NCBI GenBank assembly: GCA_037042915.1
Contig: CM073195.1
Coordinates: 3,224,001-3,288,000, forward strand
DNA from: Auricularia sp. M13
Taxonomy: Eukaryota; Basidiomycota; Agaricomycetes; Auriculariales; Auriculariaceae
Length of the DNA: 64,000 nt
Reading direction: 5' to 3'
Below are positions 56,367 to 64,000 of the stretch, one piece after another. The stretch's first letter is position 1, and each line of letters opens with the position of its first letter. The notes beneath the pieces were generated by a model, which was not told the origin of the DNA, made no database searches, and was given only the letters and a program-made list of their open reading frames with translations. The position numbers and the translations under genes were made by a program.

Positions 56367-57516
56367 TTATGCATGGCTGTGTCCATTGGTCGTCCGTGCG
56401 CCTTGTATCCGCAGAGCCTCAATCTCGTCCTCAGACAGCCCGTCCAGACGATGGATAAGGTACTCGACCTTCCCAAAAATCAGCAAGCGTAGAAAATAAA
56501 TAGATCAATGTGCATACCTCGACATCCTTCGTAAGCGGGATGATATACTTTTCATACAGGTCCTTGACGGTCTGCACGTCGATCTTCCAGCCGTCGTCGC
56601 GCGGTTCGCCGTCGGGCCCGATGTCGCGGCCGTAAATGCGAGCTTTCTTGACGAGCCGCTCGAGCAGTGCCGCTTCGACCGCGGGCTTTGTGATCAGCGC
56701 CTCCAGGGCCTCCGGTTTTGGGTGCAGGATGTGCGGGATGAAGTCGCTGGGACGCTCGCGGAATTTCGACTCGCTCACAAATTTGCCTGTGAAACCAGCA
56801 TCAGCCATATAAGCATGAGCAAGTCTCAGACAAGAAGACGCTGTCCCACCATAATGCACGCGTTTGGAGATGGCCTGGAGGATCTGGACGTCGATGGTCG
56901 CGACGCTGCCGTAGTTACCGTCGTCGTCAAAGGCGAGCTCTTCGGGGCCCTCGATACCGCGTGAAGCAGCGAGCTGGAGAGATGCTTGGCGCGAGATGGC
57001 GGGAGCGATGGAATCGACATAAAACTTGAGGATAGTCGGGTTCACGTTAATCGAGTTTGGGTGCAGCAGTTGCGGCAGTGACTGAGGCGTGAGCAGTGGC
57101 GCGGGCAAGTTAATCGTGAACGGATACTCGTCGGGGCTGTCCGGCCGAACGCGCAGAACGGCATGGCCTGAGTCATCGTCGCTCATATGAGGTGTGCTAC
57201 CAGCGAGCTCACCTTGTGTATCGTCGTGCCTTGGCTGCACTTGACGATGAGTACGTATTCCTATCCCAACAAACGGCTGCTACAGCTCACCATGGAACGC
57301 CTCGGTCTCCTTGAGGAACCACTCGAGCCAGCTTCCGTCGAACCCAGTCTTATGCAGCTCTGGGAATGCGCCGCGCTTGTATATCCTGGGATTGTGTGCA
57401 AACTGGGCGCGTTCTATGAGCGCAAAGATGATGGTGTCTTCGAGGCGGATGAGCATATTGCGGATGCGCTCCAGAGACAACGGGTCCTGTGACGTCGAGT
57501 AATTTGCCTGCGCCAT
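56367..57516 (-). CDS. Chorismate mutase
   Basis: Converts chorismate to prephenate, the branch point to phenylalanine and tyrosine. Five exons: 57291-57516, 57213-57234, 56850-57136, 56518-56786 and 56367-56468 (301 residues; yeast enzyme 256). The N-terminal helix carries [20 protein letters not shown], with Arg and Glu at active-site positions. [20 protein letters not shown] follows, then the regulatory region, [33 protein letters not shown] and [33 protein letters not shown] ends the fold. The small 22 nt exon (57213-57234) is needed for the KARRYTSPDEYPF segment. It is probably allosteric like other fungal enzymes (tryptophan activates, tyrosine inhibits), a family inference. Confidence 0.95.
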
Positions 57517-58341
57517 GGTCGGGTATAGAGCCTAGTTATGAGGGGAAGGGCTGCAAGTCCGGTGAGCCAGCTGGCCGGCGGCGTAGGCAGGAAATGATCG
57601 AGTCGGACGAGGGAAGCAAAGCTCGGTCCAAGGGCGATCGGGAGTCGAACTTCGGATTTTGTGCCTCTGCTTTATCCTCTTGCTGAGACGCCAGAAGGCC
57701 CACAATCCACCATCTCCTTGGGCGCATGGCTCTAGGGTCAGGAAGAGCCGCAAGGCCGCGCTAGCGCCCGGCTGGCAGTTCTCCGGGGATTGCTTGTGCA
57801 GCTTAACAAATTAACAAGACTGCGCACATCCTAGATCCTGCATGATTTGCACGTTGTCACCCAGGGCGTCTCTGTATTGCGACCAATCGAGCACTGTTGT
57901 GAATCACTGCGTTCTTGCATGCAGTTAATGATGCAGTCGCCGGTCATTGAGCGCTCGACATCAGGGTCAGGCGCCACGGACTCGTCCCCGCAGCGCCGGT
58001 TTACACTCCCAGGGCGCTCCTTTGAGCTTCGAATCCCGGATAACGGTCATCTGTGTGGTCGGTGATGGACATATCAGTGTAGCTTTCAATAGTGGTGCGT
58101 CATTTATTTCGATGTGGAGTGAGTTACGAAGGATATAATAATACACTCATGTCACTACTTGTTACAGCCTTGGAGACACCCGGAAAGGTTGTACGGCGTC
58201 GCTGAATGGCATTAGCATTTTCTCCAACGGACAACAGACTATCCGACGGAGCTGTCGTACATTTGCAAGGATGCTCCGGCGGATGAGCCCAATATCCGGC
58301 GGAGGCGCTGGCAGTCTGACCACGATACCGCAGTCTCAGTC
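57517..58341. other. Intergenic region
   Basis: 5' DNA of chorismate mutase and further sequence without a supported gene. Confidence 0.4.
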
Positions 58342-58604
58342 TATAAAGCGGGGCGCGTCGCCTGCGTTCTCCCTTCTCACTAAACCAACAGACAACATTC
58401 ATCACATTACTCGTCCTCTTCGCTTCAATCGCGACGTCCCGCGGTGCTCTACTGTCGACTACCAGCACCCCGGATATGACCGTCATAACAACAGACAGGG
58501 CCATTTCAACTGGCACTGTAACCATTTGCGCACTTCCTTTCAAGTGCAACGGTCACGACCGTGACTTGACGAACGCAGAGACGAAGACTATGAAAGCTTT
58601 CTAA
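58342..58604 (+). pseudogene. Small secreted protein frame with missing start codon
   Basis: TATAAAG at 58342-58348 is followed by a pyrimidine/A-rich leader. At 58398 a 68-codon frame begins FITLLVLFASIATSRGALLS, a strong signal-peptide core with a likely cut before ALLS. It continues with TPDMTVITTDRAISTGTVTI and a two-Cys segment (ICALPFKCNGHD) to a stop at 58602. The position where ATG is expected reads ACATTC, with no in-frame Met upstream after the TATA box. A small deletion at the start codon would explain it. The next Met (in TPDMTV) lies beyond the signal peptide. Family unknown. Confidence 0.4.
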
Positions 58605-59026
58605 CTATGTAAACTATGTTGCGGCAGGCTGCGAGTCTTCAAGTTGCATTGCCACAGCTCCTTGAACATCCACAAAGCGCGGCATTACGATCGAGGTTGT
58701 CGAACAAAGAGGACATCGAGGACTATTGCAGCAGGAAGCAGCGCTTTAACGGGCCCTTTCCAGGGAATCTGCAGGAGGTTGTCGGGTAGCTATGTAATGT
58801 TTTTGACCACGAGTGGCTACCAAGCTCCCATGCTGAGCAAAAAACATCGACATTGGATCGACAAAACAGCTACAAGACGAGCATATGTACCGAATAACAT
58901 ACAATAACACTACAGCGGGTGAAACTCTACAATCTGAAAGCTTGAAATGAGCGTAGCGTATCGCGCATCAGACCGGCCGAAACGCGGACAAAGTCTGTGA
59001 TCATAGCAAAGAAAACCTGATAAAAA
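58605..59026. other. Intergenic region
   Basis: No gene or repeat recognised. Confidence 0.4.
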
Positions 59027-60240
59027 TCATCGCTTGTCAATGGGTGTTGGGGGAAGGCTGTTCTCGTCGTCGTTCTCCCAGACAGTGTTGTCTGGGTTGC
59101 TCACGGAGAACGTGAGGCTGCGCGGCGGCTTCCTCCCGGGGCGCGAGCCGCCCTCTAGGCCCAGTGCCTGTCCATCCGGCCCAACAGGCAGCTCAGACCA
59201 CACGCTAGACTCGCGAGAGGTATACGCGCGCCGCGCAGGCCCCACGGACTCCAAGCCGAACTCGTGCCGCAGCGCCGCGCGCTCCTCCGCGAACGAGTCG
59301 TCGGAGAACACGCTCGACTCGGCGTACATCGTTACCGGCCGAGACGTCCACGCCGACGGCGCCTTGCGCGTCGTCGCGGGTGAGATGGGCGACATCGGTG
59401 GGCTGTCGGGGTCCACGACTGGTGGCGAAGGCGGACTCGGCGGTATGCCGTTTCCGTGCCCGTTGGAGAACGGCAGCGGTGTTGGCGCGGGCGTGTCTGA
59501 GATCTGCACCTTTGCTGGCCCCTCGCCTGATGACGGCAATATTGGACTGCGAGGGCGCAGCGGGACAGGCGCTTGTCGTCGTCGTCTTCGCCAAATGTAG
59601 AACGAGAGCGCGACGAGAAGTAGCAAACCCAAGACTCCTGCGACGGCTCCGCCTGCAATGGCGCCTGAATTGCTGGTAGAAGACGTTGTTTGCGTTTCAG
59701 GACTGGAGGCTAAGTCTTCCGCCAGCAGTTTACTGCGCTGTGGGGAGGAAGTTTGTGGCTCTGGGAGCGCACTCATGCACCGCCGGTCGTCCCCTTCCAC
59801 AGTGAACGGAGACGTGGGCGCGAAAACGGCGCGCGTGCCGAAACCGCGGTCCCATTAACGATGTAGCGTCCCGGTGGCAATACTGCCGCAGGCCAGACGA
59901 ATGTGGCATCGGCTAGCCGTGTTTGACCCAAGGTCAGTCTTTTCGGAGAGGGATCGGCTGAAGTTCATTCAGAAAATGAATCTCAATGGCTGGAATTCAT
60001 CTGCGTACCTGATGGCAGTATTCCAGTGGACGGAGAACTTGAAATGCTCGCAAAGCTACTACTTTCCACGGTTGGAAACGACCGAACGTATAAATCGAAG
60101 GCCCCGTCCACTGCGCCTGTGGGCCACGAAATGGTCAAGGGCTGACACACCGTTATGGGTGTTGGCGACAGCAACTGGAGCTGAACCACGTCATCGAGAG
60201 ACTGATCCTGCCTCTTTGCCCAGCGTGCAAAGCGCGACAT
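59027..60240 (-). CDS. Kre9-like single-pass membrane protein (paralog 2), frameshifted
   Basis: Exons 60009-60240 and 59027-59957. The ectodomain reads CQPLTISWPTGAVDGAFDLY, then TRLADATFVWPAAVLPPGRY and IVNGTAV, matching paralog 1 (54496-55842) motif for motif. A one-base shift at a TTTT run near 59835 separates this from SPFTVEGDDRRC, the expected end of the domain. One more T would restore the frame. After it come a Ser-rich stalk, the membrane helix (GAIAGGAVAGVLGLLLLVAL), a basic stop (WRRRRRQ) and a 150-residue cytosolic tail. No signal peptide is found. Possibly a sequencing error, otherwise a young pseudogene. Confidence 0.6.
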
Positions 60241-61508
60241 AGGCAAGCGATGAAGCAGCGCGAGGGGAGCCCAGAGAGCCGAGATGCTCTTTGGGCGAGC
60301 CTCTGAAATGTGTACACGAAGGGGAGAGGGAAAGGAAGAGGACAGGATACAGAAAGCACTGCCGATGGCTCAGCTGTCATGGCCGGCCCATGCAGCTTGT
60401 GTTGATCCTTCGCGGAGGGCGGTTCCGGTCAGCGAAGCCGCCGCCGCATGATGGGATCTTCTCACCCACACACAAGCGCTGCCCCGTCCGCGACAGCGGT
60501 CGATGCCCTGGTTAGACGCTGCCAGCGCGCGGATGTTAGACACCCCTGGCCGGAGCCGAGCCGGTGTCGCTGCGCCCTCTGCAGACCGTCCGCAAAGCCA
60601 GAGCTCGCGATGATAATCGTTGTCGCCGTCTGTGTGAACTTGATCTGACCGTCGTCTCACTTCAGAGCGGTCATGCGACTTGCGACCGGGTGTTGCGCAC
60701 CACAGACCGTGATAGGTTCCGCGGATTCTGGCCTGGGAAAAGTGGCCATGTGCGGAGCTGATAGAGGAGGCTGTGGGGAGTGTATTGACACTGGCCAGCG
60801 GGAATTGCGGCCAGCTGCAACCGAAAGGGGTCAGTTGAGATAGTGCAAGTGGCGGAATGGATTGATGCCGCGATGCTCCTGGAACATATGTACTCTCAGT
60901 GGACAGCAAGTGCACTTGCATGGATAAATGCGGCCCTGACAAGCGCTTGTTCCTTAGAGCCGTCAGATGAACGACGCGATGAAATGATTCGCATTGACCT
61001 GCATTGCACGATCCTATCAAACAAACCCAGATTGGACTCAAGATCGACAGTCCCTTGCGCGGTACACTGTGTGGCCGATCTGCCAAGCTTGCGTTCAGGC
61101 TATCCGGAGCGCAAGGGTGGTGTGCGGTAGCCCATTGCATACGCGCAACCTGTAGTCCTATGCCTGTGCACATAGCTAAGTGTGCATGATCTAAGATAGC
61201 ATCATCCTGCCAGACCATCGTCTACGTCACGAGGAGCGTCCCTAAATCTTCCCGTACATGATCAATTGTATACCGAGCAACGAAAAGTCCAGATCACGCA
61301 TTCAAGAGGTGCTGGCATGGACTGGTCGACAGCTTTCAGTGTAATCAGATAGATATCTGAGCATCGCCGCGTCGTCCGACAGTTGGAAAATCAATATCTG
61401 AGTATTAGATACAGCCAATGTGTACTCACACATGATATATTATACCGAGCAAATGCGCGACGCTCCGTGGTCCTAGGGTCCGACAGTGTCTCTGCTGCAT
61501 GAACATGA
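60241..61508. other. Intergenic region
   Basis: A 282-codon minus-strand frame (60370-61218) is open but without domain, splice partners or convincing composition. Nothing else was recognised. Confidence 0.4.
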
Positions 61509-63102
61509 TCAGGCCGTTGGCAGAGTTTTCCGTAGGCGGAGCAGGCGTTGCGTGCGAGGACTGCTCCATGTCCTCGGGAACTCCTCAGCCCAACGCTGTT
61601 GCTCCTCCTCCGAACGTGCCGACGCAAAGAGGGCTCCGCCAGCGTTCGCCCCGGGATGTCTATCGCCGAGACGCTCCTGGAAAACATCAAAAGCCTCGTC
61701 CACCTCGCCCATGCGACACAGCGCTTGCACCCAGTTGGCCCACAGTTTGAGCGAGAGCGCGCCACCGATATTGACGCGGTGAGCCCATATTTCTCTAACG
61801 TCACCTGGGGGGAACACCCGCAGGGCCACGCAGAGCGCCCTGTCGTTGATCCTTTGGCCGGGCACTGCGATCCGGCTCCAGCACCGGTGAAGGTCGGGCA
61901 GAACGTCGCCAGAACCTGCGAGACGACCGTACAGCGACAGCAGGGCCGTGTTAAACTGCTCGTATTGCGTGACGTCTGCGACTCCGTACTTCTCCAACGC
62001 GTCTTGCTCTACGTCCCGCACGGTGGCGAGCAGCTGGGGCTGCGGGTGGTCGGACAAGAAGACGTCGCGCAGCGCGGTGAAGTATTCCCTGAAGAGCGTT
62101 AATCGGCCCATGCCCTGCGCCTCGGCGACGCCGACAAAGCGGAGAAGGTCGTCGCGGGACATGAACGACTCCGCGTCGAATTTTATGCCGGCGATATAGG
62201 TGAGCAGACTCCTGTAGTCGTGCTGCGAGAGGCCCTCCTGTTCTGCCACCAGGTCCACAGCGGCCGAGTGCGAGGGCGCAAGGTAGATCGAGTGTAGCAA
62301 GCTCGACACACGCCGGGCGCCGCGTTCCAGTTGCCAGCCGCGTTCCCGGAACGCCGAGAGGATGTCCTCAATGAGGCGTGTGCGGTCGGGGATCGTTGGG
62401 TTACCGACAATGGCAGTTAACAGGAGAGCGCGAGCCATGTTTACGGGAGGATCGTTATCGGTTTTGAGAGCCGGCTTTTGCATCTGCCGCTTCAGAATGC
62501 TGACGGCTTGGAGGATGTCGTCTGTGTCCGCGAACGTTCCTCCGTTTTGGGGATAGACAAGGCCACGGATGATCGCCTGCGCCGGCACCGTTAAGCGGAG
62601 GGGTGCCGCGCGCCCACGCCTCGTCGTAAAGGCGGAGGGCTTCGTCCATGTCGAACGCCGTGACAGCATGGATAATCGCCGTAGTCCACATCTTCTCGTG
62701 CGGAGTCATACTGAGAACTTCTGCAATCCGGTCGACGTCAGAGAGATGATACGTATTGCGGCCAAGCATGATGGTGAGTAGGCGTTCGTCGGGACGCAGG
62801 CTCGCGATCTTTGGCGTATGAAGGAGGTCCCGAACATCAGTGAGCGCGCGCTCCAGTGGAAGTTTGGAGCACAGTTTACGCGCATCTGAGTAGAGTTCGC
62901 GCAATAGTGAGGCCTCGCTCTGTGGTTCCTCGTTCAGATCCTGACGAGACGATCTAGCTTTGGCCCTCGAAGTCGCGTTGCGCTGTAGCTGGAGTTGGAC
63001 GCGTCGAGCAACATCGAATGACAATGGCACTTGACTCGCAGTACGTGCAAACGAGTACGTAGTACGAGCTCGGGCGAGTGCATTCGCAGCTGCAAGATAC
63101 AT
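61509..63102 (-). CDS. PPR-like mitochondrial protein, frameshifted
   Basis: Two overlapping frames together encode about 530 residues. The start MYLAAANALARARTTYSFAR is a mitochondrial presequence (ATG at 63102; an upstream frame is open but less suitable). Helical pairs such as MWTTAIIHAVTAFDMDEALR and WANWVQALCRMGEVDEAFDV have the spacing of pentatricopeptide-type repeats, suggesting an RNA-binding or translation factor of mitochondria. The frame shifts once near 62605, at a CCCC run between YDEAWARGT and LTVPAQAIIRGLVYP. Removing one C restores it. A 43 nt intron candidate there has the wrong phase. Either a homopolymer error or a disabled gene. No introns otherwise. Confidence 0.65.
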
Positions 63103-63326
63103 GGCGGCTGGCGGAAAAAAGAGACGCGTCTCGGCGTCTGCCGAAGCCCACCGTGTTCCGCGTTCGCGACTGGACACCACGCATTTCGTTATATAGGCAG
63201 GAAATCATATACTATCAAGCTTATGGTTAAATTACAGTTCTGAACTTGATGCTGGCTCATCAGGGATTAATCTCACCTTGTTCTCAAAGCTTCAATAAGT
63301 TGAATTCCATTGAGACGGTCCTGACC
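63103..63326. other. Intergenic region
   Basis: 5' DNA of the PPR-like gene. No feature apart from the adjoining transposable element. Confidence 0.4.
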
Positions 63327-63744
63327 AAACCAAACAAGGGGTGTCCAAGAAAAAAAAAAGTTACACAGGGTCCAAAAAACGAAATAAGCTCTCCAGCGGA
63401 CCCCTCCCTCCCTCCCTCCTGCCAATCCGGTAATATGCATTTGCCTCCGGTTCTAGATTACGGGATCATCGCGATAATTCTGAACAGTATTCAGACACAT
63501 GAATTCCTGAATTAGACCCGGATGGTCTCTAATGACCTACTTGTGAATAGTATGCTCATGTTAGGGTTCAAACAAGGTTAATTTCAGGTGGTCATACAAG
63601 TCTTGGGACCTCTATGCAGCTTCGAGATGGATTTCGGAGGCAAATACTCAATTTTCAAAAAACGAAATAAGGTCCTCATCGGACCCCTCCCTCCCTCGTC
63701 CTCGTGCTATCGGATTTTGCCGATGGACACCCCTTGAAACCAAA
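63327..63744. mobile_element. Non-autonomous hAT-type MITE with 8 bp target duplication
   Basis: The element spans 63335-63736 (402 bp). Its ends are perfect 13 bp inverted repeats: CAAGGGGTGTCCA at the left, TGGACACCCCTTG at the right. Immediately outside both ends lies the same 8 bp, AAACCAAA (63327-63334 and 63737-63744), a target-site duplication. An 8 bp duplication is characteristic of the hAT superfamily. Inside, two direct copies of CAAAAAACGAAATAAG-like sequence followed by GGACCCCTCCCTCCCTC lie near 63373 and 63655. There is no transposase, so it must have been moved by an enzyme encoded elsewhere. Confidence 0.8.
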
Positions 63745-64000
63745 AGACGTCTCTTAGGTAGCGCTTGGGCCGTGAAGTTGAGTCATTGGAAGCTATCGAA
63801 GGGACAAGGTCGGAGGACAGTCCGAAGTCGAGGCCGGCTGTGACCGACGACGAATTAGCATGCACCGATTTTCGAGGCGGGCGTTGTCGACGACCCGACG
63901 CGTCCACAACGAGCCCGTGCTCAACAGATACTCGCGCAATGTCACCCAGCCAAAACAGCAGGGCGCGAGCCAGGTCTGTGCCGCACTCAATGTGCCAGCG
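63745..64000. other. Window end, no gene recognised
   Basis: Short frames on both strands only; a gene could continue beyond the window. Confidence 0.3.

Noticed and set aside
57630-57715. tRNA-like stretch on the minus strand with AGTTCGACTCCC
   Set aside because: The T-stem bases do not pair and no acceptor stem can be formed.
60370-61218. 282-codon open frame, minus strand
   Set aside because: No domain, no homologous pattern and no splice-linked neighbours; long frames occur by chance at this GC content.
62600-62642. 43 nt intron to repair the PPR-like frame
   Set aside because: It has GT, a CTTAAC branch site and CAG, but joins the exons in the wrong phase.

Overview
The window is nuclear DNA from a filamentous basidiomycete, most likely an Agaricomycete. 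Genes are GC-rich and split by many 45-80 nt introns. These introns mostly begin GTGCGT, GTACGT or GTGAGT, carry CTGAC/CTAAC-like branch sites, and end in CAG or TAG. Intergenic DNA has lower GC. Pectin methylesterases and a secreted S33 peptidase fit a plant-degrading or wood/litter fungus. The species cannot be named from this sequence.

Layout: 1-5.4 kb holds no convincing gene. 5.4-7.8 kb has a hypothetical protein and a pectinesterase, both on the minus strand. 8.5-22.4 kb is a large inverted duplication. Each arm carries a gene for an unknown acidic protein with a basic tail (copy A 8710-10735 plus, copy B 20190-22233 minus). One arm contains a 1.6 kb insertion. The 6.6 kb spacer between the arms holds a decayed and an intact S33 peptidase in tandem, plus a frameshifted Bin3-type methyltransferase. 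23.2-28.6 kb is a minus-strand run: a dienelactone-hydrolase-like protein without its histidine, a DUF4112 membrane protein, a Gfo/Idh/MocA oxidoreductase and a coiled-coil protein.

29-36.4 kb, plus strand, has an MFS sugar transporter with about 30 exons, a single-pass membrane protein and a second pectinesterase. 36.9-49.3 kb is a dense housekeeping block: F-box protein, NDUFS4, vacuolar PQ-loop transporter, Omega-type glutathione transferase, Qa-SNARE, proteasome chaperone Nas2/PSMD9, protein kinase and Msp1/ATAD1. 49.3-54.5 kb has no recognisable gene but holds a tandem repeat with GC hairpins. 54.5-63.1 kb has two related Kre9-like single-pass membrane proteins, chorismate mutase and a PPR-like mitochondrial protein. 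The last kilobase contains a 402 bp hAT-type MITE with perfect ends and an 8 bp target duplication.

The genes do not form one pathway. The pectinesterases and the S33 peptidase act outside the cell, and the sugar transporter could import products of polymer breakdown. The rest is ordinary core metabolism, trafficking and quality control. Exon structures were worked out by hand from splice signals, reading frame and family conservation. Three genes carry single-base frameshifts at or near homopolymers or short repeats; these could be assembly errors or true decay.
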